Notes under the pieces: model-generated
What the model saw: only the letters and a program-made list of their open reading frames with translations
What the model was told of the DNA's origin: nothing
Database searches by the model: none
Translations under genes and position numbers: made by a program
Source: Bacteroidales bacterium
Lineage (GTDB): Bacteria; Bacteroidota; Bacteroidia; Bacteroidales; F082
DNA: 40,370 nt
Direction: 5' to 3'
Assembly: GCA_017428285.1 (NCBI GenBank)
Contig: JAFRRE010000107.1
Location: forward strand, 1-40,370
Part shown: piece by piece, positions 21,517 to 30,640 of the stretch
Layout of the letters: each line of letters starts with the position of its first letter
Numbering within the stretch: the first letter of the stretch is position 1

Positions 21517-22740
21517 ATGAAACGACATTTCTTTTCCTTTGCCTTGCTGTTTTGCGCTTTCCTGTCGCAATGCCAAGCACAAGTCTTCAAGATGGATGAG
21601 TCACAAGAAACAAGTTCCCCTTTGCTTCGCCTCGCCTTTGTCGACAAGGCGCATTACGTCTCTGCCGCCATGCAGCTCGATGACTACCTGCCACTTATCG
21701 AAGGCAAACGCGTAGGCGTGGTAGGCAACCAGACCAGCATCATCGGCAATACGCATTTGGTGGACACCTTGCTTTCTTTGGGTGTAGACATCAAGAAGAT
21801 CTACACACCCGAACACGGTTTCCGTGGCACTGCCGACGCGGGTGCCAAAGTCAACAGCGGCAAAGATGAAAAGACCGGCATTCCTATCGTCTCACTATAC
21901 GGCAAGAACAAGAAGCCCACAGCAGAGATGCTGCAAGGCATCGACATCATTCTCTTTGATTTACAAGATGTCGGCGTGCGTTTTTATACCTACATCTCCA
22001 CCATGAGCTATGTGATGGAGGCCGCTGCCGAAAACGGGCTCCCAGTCATTGTCCTTGACCGTCCCAACCCGAACGGTTTTTATGTGGACGGACCCGTGTT
22101 GAAATCTGAGAATAAGTCCTTTGTAGGAATGCACCAAGTGCCCGTGGTCTACGGTATGACCATCGGTGAATATGCCAAAATGGTGAATGGCGAAGGCTGG
22201 CTGAAAGGTGGCATCACCTGCGACCTCACTGTCATACCTATTAATAATTACAATCGTAACGCCATATACGAGCTGCCCGTGAAGCCGTCGCCCAACCTAC
22301 CCAACTGGGAGTCGGTCTACCTTTACCCTACCCTTTGCTTCTTTGAAGGCAGCATTGTCAGCATCGGTCGCGGAACAGAGACACCTTTCCAAATCTATGG
22401 CCATCCCGATATGCGCGGCAGCTACACCTTCACGCCCAAAAGTACGAGTGGTGCCTCCAAACCTTTGCTTGAAGGCCAACGCTGTCGTGGCGAGAACCTC
22501 GTCGAGTTTGCCCACGATTACCTCAACAACACCGACCAGCTCCAACTTGAATGGTTCATCGAGGCCTACCTGCAACTGAAGAACAAAGGCTTCTTCAAGG
22601 ATTACTTCCGTCTGCTTTCAGGCGACAAGCAGATGCAACGCGACATAGAAAACGGAAAAAGCGCGGATGAAATCCGCGCTTCGTGGAACAACGACCTTGA
22701 GACTTTCAAGGCCATTAGGGCAAAATATCTGATGTATTGA
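21517..22740 (+). CDS. namZ: Exo-beta-N-acetylmuramidase, NamZ (DUF1343) family
   Basis: Members of DUF1343 include NamZ, which removes terminal N-acetylmuramic acid from peptidoglycan fragments in cell-wall recycling. A signal peptide (RHFFSFALLFCAFLSQCQAQ) predicts a periplasmic or secreted enzyme. The 407-residue protein shows the family's conserved blocks: KRVGVVGNQTSI, IYTPEHGFRGTADAGAKVNS, FDLQDVGVRFYTYISTM, VLDRPNPNGFYVDGPVL, PSPNLPNWESVYLYPTLCFF and SIGRGTETPFQIYGHP. Its stop directly abuts the stop of the convergent aminotransferase gene. The last 25 codons hide a terminator for that gene. The exact substrate is inferred from the family. Confidence 0.88.
   Translation: MKRHFFSFALLFCAFLSQCQAQVFKMDESQETSSPLLRLAFVDKAHYVSAAMQLDDYLPLIEGKRVGVVGNQTSIIGNTHLVDTLLSLGVDIKKIYTPEHGFRGTADAGAKVNSGKDEKTGIPIVSLYGKNKKPTAEMLQGIDIILFDLQDVGVRFYTYISTMSYVMEAAAENGLPVIVLDRPNPNGFYVDGPVLKSENKSFVGMHQVPVVYGMTIGEYAKMVNGEGWLKGGITCDLTVIPINNYNRNAIYELPVKPSPNLPNWESVYLYPTLCFFEGSIVSIGRGTETPFQIYGHPDMRGSYTFTPKSTSGASKPLLEGQRCRGENLVEFAHDYLNNTDQLQLEWFIEAYLQLKNKGFFKDYFRLLSGDKQMQRDIENGKSADEIRASWNNDLETFKAIRAKYLMY
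22655..22681 (-). terminator. Intrinsic terminator of the aminotransferase gene, inside namZ
   Basis: A perfect ten-pair stem with a three-base loop (22659-22668 and 22672-22681, arms AAGCGCGGAT and ATCCGCGCTT). On the minus strand it is followed by a run of five T. It lies about 60 bases past the aminotransferase stop and within the codons for KSADEIRAS of namZ. Confidence 0.6.
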
Positions 22741-23958
22741 TTATTTCAACCTTCCAGGATACACCTTCAAGGCCTCTTCGAGGCACTTGATAGCGGCCTT
22801 CAGGTCATCAATGCAGATGCAGTAGGTGATACGTGCTTGATGACGGCCCTTCTCAGGGTCGGCATAGAAGCCCGTGGCGGGAGCCAACATCACCGTGGCG
22901 CCGTTGTAGCTAAAGTCGGTGAGCAGCCATTGGCAGAACTTGTCGCTGTCGTCGATGGGGAGGTCAATGACGGTGTAGAAAGCACCCTTAGGCATCGGGC
23001 AGAAGCATCCAGGAATTCTGTTGACGCCTTCAACGATGACATTGCGGCGGGCAATGTATTCGTTATATACACCATCAAAGTATGACTGAGGCGTGTCGAC
23101 AGCAGCCTCGGCAAAGATCTGACCAAAGCTCGGCGGTGACAGACGGGCCTGAGCCAGACGCATGGCGGTGGCATAGACCTCACTGTTTCGGGTCACCATG
23201 CAGCCCACACGGGCACCGCAAGCGCTGTAACGCTTCGAGACCGAGTCGAACAGGATGGTGTTTCGCTCAAGACCCTCAAGCTGCATAACACTGAAGTGCT
23301 TGTGACCATCATAGCAGAACTCACGATACACCTCATCAGCAAATAGATAAAGGTCGTACTTCTTGACCAAACCAGCCACCTTCAAAAGCTCCTCATGGGT
23401 GTAAAGATAACCCGTGGGGTTGTTGGGGTTACAGATCATAATGGCCCTGGTGCGAGGTGTGATAACTTTCTCGAATTCCTCGATGGGAGGAAGAGCGAAG
23501 CCCGTCTTGATGTCGCTAGGGATAGTGACAATCTTGGCATCGCACAGCTTGGCGAAGGTGTTATAGTTGGTGTAGTAAGGTTCCGGGATGATGATTTCGT
23601 CGCCAGGGTTGAGGCACACGGTGAAAGCCATTTGCAAAGCCTCGCTACCGCCTGTGGTGACGAGTATTTGGTTGGGTGTCACATCGATGCCATGACGGTG
23701 ATAATAGTTGCAGAGAGCACGACGATAACTAGGGATACCGGCCGAGTGGCTGTATTCCAGCACTCCATTACTGGCAGGAAGATCCTTGGCGGTCTCGGCA
23801 AGGACTTTCAAGGCACCTTTAGGCGTCTCAATGTCGGGCTGACCGATGTTGAGGTGATACACATGGATGCCACGCTCTTTGGCGGCATCGGCAAATGGAA
23901 CAAGTTTACGGATTGCCGACTGCGGCAATTCCTTACCTTTATTGGAAATTTGTGGCAT
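22741..23958 (-). CDS. PLP-dependent aminotransferase, class I (aspartate aminotransferase-like)
   Basis: A 405-residue cytoplasmic enzyme. I start at MPQISNKGKELPQSAIRKLV (23958); the upstream codons of the frame overlap a terminator. Fold type I features: HLNIGQPDIETP at the N-terminus, TTGGSEALQMAF binding the cofactor phosphate, NPNNPTGYLY with the substrate Asn, ADEVYREF with the Asp that binds the pyridine nitrogen, the PLP Lys near residue 242 in FDSVSKRYSACGAR, and a C-terminal Arg in QARITYCI that would bind the substrate carboxylate. The substrate is not fixed by sequence; aspartate or aromatic amino acids are likely. Confidence 0.88.
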   Translation of the reverse strand: MPQISNKGKELPQSAIRKLVPFADAAKERGIHVYHLNIGQPDIETPKGALKVLAETAKDLPASNGVLEYSHSAGIPSYRRALCNYYHRHGIDVTPNQILVTTGGSEALQMAFTVCLNPGDEIIIPEPYYTNYNTFAKLCDAKIVTIPSDIKTGFALPPIEEFEKVITPRTRAIMICNPNNPTGYLYTHEELLKVAGLVKKYDLYLFADEVYREFCYDGHKHFSVMQLEGLERNTILFDSVSKRYSACGARVGCMVTRNSEVYATAMRLAQARLSPPSFGQIFAEAAVDTPQSYFDGVYNEYIARRNVIVEGVNRIPGCFCPMPKGAFYTVIDLPIDDSDKFCQWLLTDFSYNGATVMLAPATGFYADPEKGRHQARITYCICIDDLKAAIKCLEEALKVYPGRLK

Positions 23959-23976
23959 ATGATTTAGTTTTTGAAT

Positions 23977-24009
23977 AAAAAGCCATCTAACGTAAAACAT
24001 TAGACGGCT
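23977..24009 (-). terminator. Intrinsic terminator of the DUF1573 gene
   Basis: A ten-pair stem with one G-U pair (23981-23990 and 24000-24009), followed on the minus strand by five T. It lies 26 bases past the stop at 24035 and just in front of the aminotransferase start. Confidence 0.75.
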
Positions 24010-24034
24010 TTTATGACTACTTTAATTCAATTTA

Positions 24035-24490
24035 CTATTTGTTAACAGGCGATCCGTTATTGAAATCGTTCTTTTTTTCCGGCAATGCCTCAGAAGCTTG
24101 TTCAAGTACACGACCCTTGATACGCAACACCACAGTCGAATTCTTAATGGCGTTGGAAGTAACGGTCACAGTCTTGTTGATATTGCCGACACGATTGGTC
24201 TTGTAAGTCACCTTGATGACATCTGATTCACCAGGAAGGATGGGTTCGTTGGGCCATGAAGGAATGGTGCAACCGCAACTCGACTTGGGCTTCTGGATCA
24301 GAAGAGGCTCGTTGCCCGTGTTGGTGAAACGGAATTCACATGTACCATCGCCATTGTATGGCACATTGCCATAATCGTGCTCTACTTTATCAAATTTGAT
24401 TTCAGGGCCAATGGCAGCCTTGCTGTCTTGCGCTTTGGCTGCTCCAACCATAAGGAACATAATGCCAAGCAGATAAATGAGTTTCTTCAT
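24035..24490 (-). CDS. Exported DUF1573-domain protein
   Basis: A 151-residue protein. A signal peptide (KKLIYLLGIMFLMVGAAKAQ) is followed by one Ig-like DUF1573 domain: FDKVEHDYGNVPYNG, FTNTGNEPLLIQKPKSSCGC and the end VVLRIKGRVLE. The SCGCTIP motif is the family's hallmark. DUF1573 proteins are abundant in the periplasm and on the surface of Bacteroidota; their role is unknown. It stands alone, with its own promoter (24515) and terminator (23977). Confidence 0.88.
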   Translation of the reverse strand: MKKLIYLLGIMFLMVGAAKAQDSKAAIGPEIKFDKVEHDYGNVPYNGDGTCEFRFTNTGNEPLLIQKPKSSCGCTIPSWPNEPILPGESDVIKVTYKTNRVGNINKTVTVTSNAIKNSTVVLRIKGRVLEQASEALPEKKNDFNNGSPVNK

Positions 24491-24514
24491 TTTGATATGA
24501 TTTTAAAATTGTTG

Positions 24515-24522
24515 CAAAATTA
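24515..24522 (-). promoter_or_regulatory. Promoter -7 element of the DUF1573 gene
   Basis: TAATTTTG on the minus strand, 24 bases before the ATG at 24490. Confidence 0.55.
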
Positions 24523-24595
24523 TGAATTATTTTTGTTCGTTGCTCAAATATGCCACTTTTTCCAACAATTTTTCTCTATTCTCAAAAACTGTACC

Positions 24596-24635
24596 AAAAA
24601 AAGCAATCCCCCAAGAAAAGCCTTGAGAGATTGCT
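24596..24635 (-). terminator. Intrinsic terminator of hppA
   Basis: A stem of 14 positions with two mismatches (24602-24615 with 24622-24635), followed on the minus strand by seven T. It lies about 75 bases past the stop of the pyrophosphatase gene. Confidence 0.7.
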
Positions 24636-24709
24636 AAACTAGTATTGTCAGTCCTTACTGCCCATAGATTCCAAGGGAATGACATGGACAGTAAGGACTT
24701 CAACAAATG

Positions 24710-26932
24710 TTACAGCAGGTGGCAAGTAACCGTTAAACCAGCCATCACGATGCTCACCATGCTCATCAGCTTGATGAGGATGTTCAGCGAAGGACCTGAC
24801 GTATCCTTGAACGGGTCACCGACGGTGTCGCCAACAACGGTAGCCTTGTGGTTTTCAGAGCCTTTACCACCAAAGTTGCCTTCTTCGACATACTTCTTGG
24901 CATTGTCCCAAGCACCGCCCGAGTTGGCCATGAACACGGCCAAAACGAAACCAGTGGCCAAGCCACCAATCAACAGACCCAGCACACCAGGCACGCCCAA
25001 AATGACACCTGTCAAAATCGGGACAAGGATGGCGAGGATGGAAGGCACCAGCATTTCGTGCTGTGCACCCTTCGTGGAAATAGCAACGCAACGCTCGTAG
25101 TCGGGTTCTGCTTTACCTTCAAGGATACCCTTAATGGTGCTGAACTGACGGCGGACTTCCTCCACCATCTTTTGGGCTGCACGACCCACAGCATTCATTG
25201 TCATACCACAGAACACAAAGGCCATCATGGCACCGATGAACACACCAACAAGCACGACGGGGTTCATCAGGTTGACGTTGTAGGCTTCCATGAAGTCAAC
25301 CAAAGTAGCTTTGGCGGCTTCAACGCCATTAGGCAGGTCTTGTCCGATACGCACCAAGGCGATCTTGATTTCCTCAACGTATGAGGCCAACAGAGCCAAA
25401 GCTGTCAGAGCGGCAGAACCGATGGCGAAACCCTTACCTGTGGCAGCAGTGGTGTTGCCCAGGGCATCAAGGGCATCGGTACGTTTGCGGACTTCAGGTT
25501 CCAGACCGCTCATCTCGGCGTTACCACCGGCATTATCGGCGATAGGACCGTAAGCGTCAGTGGCTAAGGTAATGCCCAAGGTTGACAGCATACCCACGGC
25601 AGCGATACCGATACCGTAAAGACCGCGCGACAGGTTAGCAGCAGTAAACTCAATATTGAAGCCATTGGCGCAGAGATAAGCCAAAATGATGGCCACTCCC
25701 ACGGTGACTACCGGGATAGCCGTCGAAAGCATACCGAGGCCGAGGCCGGAGATGATGACCGTGGCAGGACCCGTTTTGGAGCTCTCGGCCACCTTTTGAG
25801 TAGGTTTGTAACTTTGGGAAGTGTAATATTCAGTAGCCTTACCGATGATGACGCCAGCCAGCAAGCCGACCACCACGGAGAGTGAAGTCTGCCACCACAT
25901 ATTGGCGTATTCACCCGTCTCTTTTCCGAAGAGGAAATACATGATGCCGAAAGTAGCAGCAGCAATCAAGACGGCGGCAGTATTAGTACCACGGCTCAAA
26001 GCGCCAAGAAGTTCCTTCATGCCAGCGTTTTCCTTGGTACGAACCATGAAGATGCCAATCAGAGAGAGCAGCACACCGACAGCGGCGATGAGCATAGGAG
26101 CCAGAACTGCCCTGAACTGCATTCCTTCAACGGCAGCAGTAGCGAAAGCAGAAGCACCAAGAGCCATGGTAGCCAGGATGGAGCCAGCATATGATTCATA
26201 AAGGTCGGCACCCATGCCAGCCACGTCACCGACGTTGTCACCGACGTTATCGGCGATGGTAGCGGGGTTGCGCGGATCGTCCTCAGGAATGTTGTACTCA
26301 GTCTTACCGACCAGGTCGGCGCCAACCTCAGCAGCCTTAGTGTTGATACCGCCACCCACACGGGCGAACAAAGCCTGCGTGGAAGCACCCATACCGAAGG
26401 TCAGCATGGTTGTGGTGATGGTGATGAGGTCGTTTTCGGCTCCGACAGCCGCAAGCAAACCTGTTCCATTCAACACGAGGAACCACACGGACACGTCAAG
26501 CAGGGCAAGACCTACTACGACAAGACCCATGACGGCACCCGATCGGAAAGCCACTTGGAGTCCGTTATTGAGCGACTTGCGTGCTGCATTCGCGGTACGT
26601 GCCGAAGCGTAGGTGGCCGTCTTCATACCAAAGAAGCCCGCCAAGCCCGAGAAGAAACCGCCCGTGAGGAAAGCAAACCACACGACGCCGTTCTGCAGTT
26701 TAAAGTAAGCCATGATGCCGAAAATGGCCGCCAAGACGATGAACACGATGATCACCACCTTGTACTGCTGCTTCAGGTAAGCCATGGCTCCCTTTCGGAC
26801 GTGCGCAGCAATTTTCTTCATCAAGTCAGTACCTTCATCTTGCTTCATCATCTGTTTGTAGAAGATGAAAGCGAATGTCAGCGCCAATACAGAGGCAGCC
26901 AACACAATGTAAACAATACTGTTGCTAATCAT
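24710..26932 (-). CDS. hppA: Membrane-bound ion-pumping pyrophosphatase
   Basis: Hydrolyses pyrophosphate and uses the energy to pump H+ and/or Na+ across the inner membrane. 740 residues with about 16 membrane helices. The catalytic core is seen as EVGADLVGKTEYNIPEDDPR followed by NPATIADNVGDNVGDVAGMG, the second acidic cluster as TDAYGPIADNAGGNAEMSGL, and the third near the C-terminus as SGGAWDNAKKYVEEG. The sequence GNTTAATGKG near residue 490 has Ala where K+-independent enzymes have Lys, so this should be the K+-dependent type, which in Bacteroides includes Na+-pumping or mixed Na+/H+ enzymes. Which ion is moved here cannot be read for certain. It is monocistronic, with promoter at 27011 and terminator at 24596. 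Confidence 0.95.
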   Translation of the reverse strand: MISNSIVYIVLAASVLALTFAFIFYKQMMKQDEGTDLMKKIAAHVRKGAMAYLKQQYKVVIIVFIVLAAIFGIMAYFKLQNGVVWFAFLTGGFFSGLAGFFGMKTATYASARTANAARKSLNNGLQVAFRSGAVMGLVVVGLALLDVSVWFLVLNGTGLLAAVGAENDLITITTTMLTFGMGASTQALFARVGGGINTKAAEVGADLVGKTEYNIPEDDPRNPATIADNVGDNVGDVAGMGADLYESYAGSILATMALGASAFATAAVEGMQFRAVLAPMLIAAVGVLLSLIGIFMVRTKENAGMKELLGALSRGTNTAAVLIAAATFGIMYFLFGKETGEYANMWWQTSLSVVVGLLAGVIIGKATEYYTSQSYKPTQKVAESSKTGPATVIISGLGLGMLSTAIPVVTVGVAIILAYLCANGFNIEFTAANLSRGLYGIGIAAVGMLSTLGITLATDAYGPIADNAGGNAEMSGLEPEVRKRTDALDALGNTTAATGKGFAIGSAALTALALLASYVEEIKIALVRIGQDLPNGVEAAKATLVDFMEAYNVNLMNPVVLVGVFIGAMMAFVFCGMTMNAVGRAAQKMVEEVRRQFSTIKGILEGKAEPDYERCVAISTKGAQHEMLVPSILAILVPILTGVILGVPGVLGLLIGGLATGFVLAVFMANSGGAWDNAKKYVEEGNFGGKGSENHKATVVGDTVGDPFKDTSGPSLNILIKLMSMVSIVMAGLTVTCHLL

Positions 26933-27010
26933 AAGATTGTTATTTAGTTAAACTTGTTTTGATTCAATGAACAATGCCATTATGATTCGTTTTCTCTACA
27001 TTTGACGGGA

Positions 27011-27018
27011 CAAAAATA
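27011..27018 (-). promoter_or_regulatory. Promoter -7 element of hppA
   Basis: TATTTTTG on the minus strand, 78 bases before the ATG at 26932. The 274-base gap between hppA and the nuclease gene holds only this element, the opposite promoter at 27103 and AT-rich sequence. Confidence 0.5.
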
Positions 27019-27102
27019 AGGACAAAATAAATTGAAATGAAACTTTTTTCTATAGAATTTTTTCAAAAAACAACTTTTTTTGCTCATTTCCCAAAAAGTC
27101 CC

Positions 27103-27110
27103 TACTTTTG
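27103..27110 (+). promoter_or_regulatory. Promoter -7 element of the bifunctional nuclease gene
   Basis: TACTTTTG, 96 bases before the ATG at 27207, leaving a leader of about 90 bases. Confidence 0.5.
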
Positions 27111-27206
27111 ACGATTGAAGGGGAAAGGTTCTAATCTTAAATTAAGAATTGAAAATCAGTTTTTTAGCACAAGAGACCCAAACAACCCTTCCCAAAACAA
27201 GCGAAA

Positions 27207-27794
27207 ATGAACAAAGTCAGTTTGGAAATCATAGGCTTGACGTACAGCGAATCCTCTACAGGTGCGTATGTCTTGATTTTGGGCGATAAGAACTCGCAAC
27301 GCCGTCTGCCCATTGTCATCGGTAGCGCCGAAGCCGAGTCCATCGCGGTAGGCATCGAGAAGCACAAGAACGGTCGTCCCCACACCCACGACCTCTTTTT
27401 GAGGTTTGCGCATGAGTTTGGTATCGAGATCATGGAGGTGGTCATCAACCGATTCCGTGACGGTGTGTACTATGCCATGCTGATATGCAAACAGGGCGAT
27501 GAACTGACGATGATCGACGCGCGTCCCTCCGATGCCATCGCCATAGCCGTTCGTATAGGCTGCGAGATTTATGCCTATGAAAGCGTCATGGAGGAGGCAG
27601 GCATCATCATGGAAGACATGGAAAAACAAGATGATAACGAGACCGATGATAACCTTATTAATAAAGGCACAAGCAAGACAAGCCTCGACATGCTCGACCT
27701 CGAAGCACTGGAAGACCTGCTTCAGGATGCCATCGACAGCGAGGACTACCAGAAGGCGGCGGAGATAAGGGATGAAATAAAAAGAAGGGAATAG
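27207..27794 (+). CDS. Bifunctional nuclease family protein with UVR domain
   Basis: A 195-residue protein. Residues 1-130 are the DUF151/BFN domain (KVSLEIIGLTYSESSTGAYV, then LPIVIGSAEAESIAVGIEKH, RPHTHDLF, IDARPSDAIAIAVRIGCEIY), known in some bacteria and plants as a nuclease acting on RNA and DNA. An acidic linker (EKQDDNETDDN) leads to a C-terminal UVR motif (LEALEDLLQDAIDSEDYQKA, then AEIRDEIKRRE) like that of UvrB and UvrC. The fusion is common in Bacteroidota. A substrate cannot be named; a link to DNA repair is suggested only by the UVR motif. Confidence 0.87.
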   Translation: MNKVSLEIIGLTYSESSTGAYVLILGDKNSQRRLPIVIGSAEAESIAVGIEKHKNGRPHTHDLFLRFAHEFGIEIMEVVINRFRDGVYYAMLICKQGDELTMIDARPSDAIAIAVRIGCEIYAYESVMEEAGIIMEDMEKQDDNETDDNLINKGTSKTSLDMLDLEALEDLLQDAIDSEDYQKAAEIRDEIKRRE

Positions 27795-27795
27795 A

Positions 27796-27864
27796 AGCTA
27801 TCAGCCTTCAGCAGTCAGCTATCAGCATTTAGCCAATCAAGCTGAGGGCTGACGGCTGAAAGCT
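27796..27864 (+). repeat. Long imperfect hairpin of TCAGC units
   Basis: Arms of 24 bases (27796-27819 and 27841-27864) built of AGCTnTCAGCC and TCAGC units pair with three mismatched positions. It lies between the nuclease gene and the transporter gene, starting one base after the stop. It has no T tract, so it is more likely an interspersed repeat than a terminator. Confidence 0.6.
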
Positions 27865-27936
27865 GAAATACGAAGTATTCAACGCAGTTAATGCCAATCT
27901 TGAATCTTTGAATATTAAATTTTTAAATCAACTTAT

Positions 27937-29208
27937 ATGAAAGCAATCAAATTCAGACTTATCGTGATGAACTTCCTCATCTTTGCGGTGTGGGGAGCTT
28001 ATCTTTGCTCTTTGGGCATCTATCTGGGCCGTATCGGCATGGGTGCTAACATCGGTAAATTCTTCGCCATTCAAGGCATTGTCTCACTCTTCATGCCCGC
28101 TTTGATGGGCATCGTGGCCGACCGTTGGATTCCCGCACAAAAGCTCTTGGGCATTTGCCACTTCTTGGCCGCTGTTTTTATGGCATTGGCCGGCTATATG
28201 GGCATGAAATATGGTGCAGATGTCACCTTTGGACAGTTGTTCCCCTACTATGCCATCAGCGTGGCTTTCTTTATGCCGACCATCGCCTTGGGCAATTCGG
28301 TGTCATACAATGCCTTGAACCAAGCTGGGCTCGACACTGTGAAGGCCTTCCCTCCTATCCGCGTGTTCGGCACCATCGGTTTCATCCTTTCCATGTGGAT
28401 CGTCAATTTCACAGGATATAAGAACGGCTACGAGCAACTGTTTGTGTCCGCAGCATGGGGTATCATTTTAGCTATCTATGCCTTCACCTTGCCGAATTGC
28501 CCTGTCAACAAGAATGTAGAGAGCAAGTCGTTCGTCGACACCTTCGGTCTACGTGCTTTTGGCTTGTTCAAGGACGCTCGCATGGCCGTGTTCTTCATCT
28601 TCTCGTTCCTCTTGGGCATGTGCCTGCAGGTGACCAACGGTTTCGCTACACCTTTCTTGGATGCTTTCGGTCAGTCACCGGAATACGCCAATGCCTTCGC
28701 AGTGAAAAACAACGTATTCCTCTCGTCCATTTCGCAAGTATCTGAGACGCTCTGCATATTGCTCATTCCTTTCTTCCTGAAGAAATTCGGTATCAAGAAA
28801 GTGATGCTCATCGCCTTTGGCGCTTGGGCTTTGCGCTTCTTCTTCCTTGGTGCAGGCGGTCCGACAGGCTTCGGCCTCCTGCTCTTCATCCTTTCGATGA
28901 TTGTCTACGGTGTGGCTTTCGACTTCTTCAACATCAGTGGTTCGCTCTTCGTTGATCAGAATACGGACGAGAAGATCCGCAGCAGTGCGCAAGGCGTGTT
29001 CATGATGATGACCAACGGCCTGGGTGCCACCATCGGTTCGTTCTGCGCCCAAGCAGTGGTCAACCACTTCACCCTCGGCAAGGCAGATTTCAACGAACTC
29101 ATGACTGGCTGGTCGAATGCATGGTATGTGTTTGCTGCCTTCGCTCTTGTAGTGGGAATTTTGTTCGCCATCTTGTTCAAGTACAAGCACGAGCCTGAAA
29201 AGAAATGA
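27937..29208 (+). CDS. MFS nucleoside transporter, NHS (NupG) family
   Basis: A 423-residue protein with 12 hydrophobic helices from residue 6 to 418. The first helices ([20 protein letters not shown], then [20 protein letters not shown]) and the stretch [20 protein letters not shown] are typical of nucleoside:H+ symporters of the NupG/XapB type. Its stop overlaps the start of thyA (ATGA), so it is the first gene of a transporter-thyA-folA operon. This supports uptake of nucleosides, perhaps thymidine, by context. No promoter of the usual type is clear in the 70 bases in front. Confidence 0.85.
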   Translation: MKAIKFRLIVMNFLIFAVWGAYLCSLGIYLGRIGMGANIGKFFAIQGIVSLFMPALMGIVADRWIPAQKLLGICHFLAAVFMALAGYMGMKYGADVTFGQLFPYYAISVAFFMPTIALGNSVSYNALNQAGLDTVKAFPPIRVFGTIGFILSMWIVNFTGYKNGYEQLFVSAAWGIILAIYAFTLPNCPVNKNVESKSFVDTFGLRAFGLFKDARMAVFFIFSFLLGMCLQVTNGFATPFLDAFGQSPEYANAFAVKNNVFLSSISQVSETLCILLIPFFLKKFGIKKVMLIAFGAWALRFFFLGAGGPTGFGLLLFILSMIVYGVAFDFFNISGSLFVDQNTDEKIRSSAQGVFMMMTNGLGATIGSFCAQAVVNHFTLGKADFNELMTGWSNAWYVFAAFALVVGILFAILFKYKHEPEKK

Positions 29209-30032
29209 AGCAATACCTCGACCTACTCCAATATATCCTTGACCACGGCCACCAAAAGGGAGACCGCACGGGCACAGGCACCATCAGCGTGTTCGGTTAC
29301 CAGATGCGTTTCGACCTTTCGGAAGGTTTCCCACTAGTCACGACGAAAAAGGTGCACCTGAAAAGCATCATCCATGAGCTGTTGTGGCTGCTCAGCGGCG
29401 ACACTAACATCAAGTATCTGCACGACAACAAAGTCACAATTTGGGATGAATGGGCCGACCCTAATGGCGATCTCGGTCCCGTCTATGGCGCACAATGGCG
29501 CAACTGGAACAACGAGGGCATCGACCAGATTGCCGAGGTGGTAAAGAGCATCAAAGAGAACCCCAACAGTCGCAGGCATATTGTCACGGCATGGAACCCA
29601 AGCGTATTGCCCGACGAACATGAGAAAGACTTTGCCGCCAATGTGGCGGCGGGTAAGGCAGCTCTCCCACCCTGCCATGCCTTCTTCCAGTTCTATGTAG
29701 CCGACAGCAGGCTGTCGTGCCAACTTTACCAGCGCAGCGCTGACGTATTCCTTGGCGTACCGTTCAACATCGCCTCCTACGCCCTCCTCACCATGATGAT
29801 GGCGCAGGTGTGTGACCTAAAACTCGGTGAGTTCGTTCACAGCTTTGGTGACGTGCACATCTACAACAACCACATCGAACAAGTGAAACTGCAACTGTCG
29901 CGCACGCCGCGGTCACTACCTACGATGAGAATAAACCCTGAAGTCAAAGACATTTTTGGCTTCAAATTTGATGACTTTACCTTAGAGAATTACGACCCCT
30001 GGCCTGCCATTAAGGGAGAGGTGTCGGTGTAA
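29205..30032 (+). CDS. thyA: Thymidylate synthase
   Basis: Methylates dUMP to dTMP using methylene-tetrahydrofolate, releasing dihydrofolate. 275 residues, slightly longer than the E. coli enzyme because of an insert before the active site ([15 protein letters not shown]). Conserved blocks: [49 protein letters not shown], catalytic Cys157 in [32 protein letters not shown], and [15 protein letters not shown]. The ATG overlaps the transporter stop by four bases. The dihydrofolate it makes is reduced by the folA product encoded next. Confidence 0.97.
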   Translation: MKQYLDLLQYILDHGHQKGDRTGTGTISVFGYQMRFDLSEGFPLVTTKKVHLKSIIHELLWLLSGDTNIKYLHDNKVTIWDEWADPNGDLGPVYGAQWRNWNNEGIDQIAEVVKSIKENPNSRRHIVTAWNPSVLPDEHEKDFAANVAAGKAALPPCHAFFQFYVADSRLSCQLYQRSADVFLGVPFNIASYALLTMMMAQVCDLKLGEFVHSFGDVHIYNNHIEQVKLQLSRTPRSLPTMRINPEVKDIFGFKFDDFTLENYDPWPAIKGEVSV

Positions 30033-30039
30033 AAATCAC

Positions 30040-30060
30040 GAGACGCATGCAATGCGTCTC
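30040..30060 (+). repeat. Palindrome GAGACGCAT-GCA-ATGCGTCTC
   Basis: A perfect palindrome with nine-base arms and a three-base loop in the 68-base gap between thyA and folA. The same type of GAGACGCAT palindrome is, to my knowledge, frequent between genes in this phylum. There is no T tract. It may protect the mRNA or be a neutral mobile repeat. Confidence 0.6.
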
Positions 30061-30100
30061 TACAACAATTCAACGATTAAACAAACAACAATTAAACATA

Positions 30101-30595
30101 ATGACCATCTCCATCATCGTCGCCATGGCTGCCAACCGCGCCATCGGCATCAACAACCAACTCATTTGGCACAACAGCAACGACCTGAAGCATTTCAAGA
30201 AGGTGACTAACGGACATTGTGTCATCATGGGACACAACACATGGCTCTCGCTGCCTGGACAAAAAGCCCTCCCCAACCGTCGCAACATCATCATCTCCGA
30301 CCGTTTGGATGAGGCTCCCGAAGGCTATGAACTTGCCACTTCCATTCCACAAGCCATCGAAATGGCACAAAACGAGGAAGAGGTCTTCATCATGGGCGGC
30401 GGCAGCATTTACGAGCAGTTCCTGCCCAAGGCCGACCGACTCTACTTGACCCGTCTGGACAAGAAGTTTGAGGCTGACACCTATTTCCCTTACATCAATT
30501 TCGAAGAATGGGACCTTGTCGACCTTGAGGTCATTGATGACGACCCACAAGTGGACTATTCCTACCGCTTCGAAGTGTGGGAACGTAAGCAATAA
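30101..30595 (+). CDS. folA: Dihydrofolate reductase
   Basis: Reduces dihydrofolate to tetrahydrofolate with NADPH. I start at MTISIIVAMAANRAIGINNQ (30101, 164 residues). The longer frame begins inside the palindromic repeat and its first 18 residues do not fit. Features: GINNQLIWHNSNDLKHFKKV with Asp in place for proton transfer, GHCVIMGHNTWLSLPG, ALPNRRNIIISD and EEVFIMGGGSIYEQFLPKAD for NADPH binding. It is the third gene of the operon and is closed by a strong terminator. Confidence 0.95.
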   Translation: MTISIIVAMAANRAIGINNQLIWHNSNDLKHFKKVTNGHCVIMGHNTWLSLPGQKALPNRRNIIISDRLDEAPEGYELATSIPQAIEMAQNEEEVFIMGGGSIYEQFLPKADRLYLTRLDKKFEADTYFPYINFEEWDLVDLEVIDDDPQVDYSYRFEVWERKQ

Positions 30596-30627
30596 AAAAA
30601 GCTCGCCGATGGCGAGCTTTTTTTTTT
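30594..30627. terminator. Bidirectional terminator between folA and the protease gene
   Basis: Stem GCTCGCC (30601-30607) and GGCGAGC (30611-30617), loop GAT, with seven A on the left and ten T on the right. It serves folA from the left and the C10 protease gene from the right. Confidence 0.85.
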
Positions 30628-30640
30628 CGCTTATCCTAGT

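Noticed and set aside
27796..27864. Terminator of the nuclease gene
   Set aside because: The hairpin is long, but no T tract follows on either strand and the units look like an interspersed repeat.
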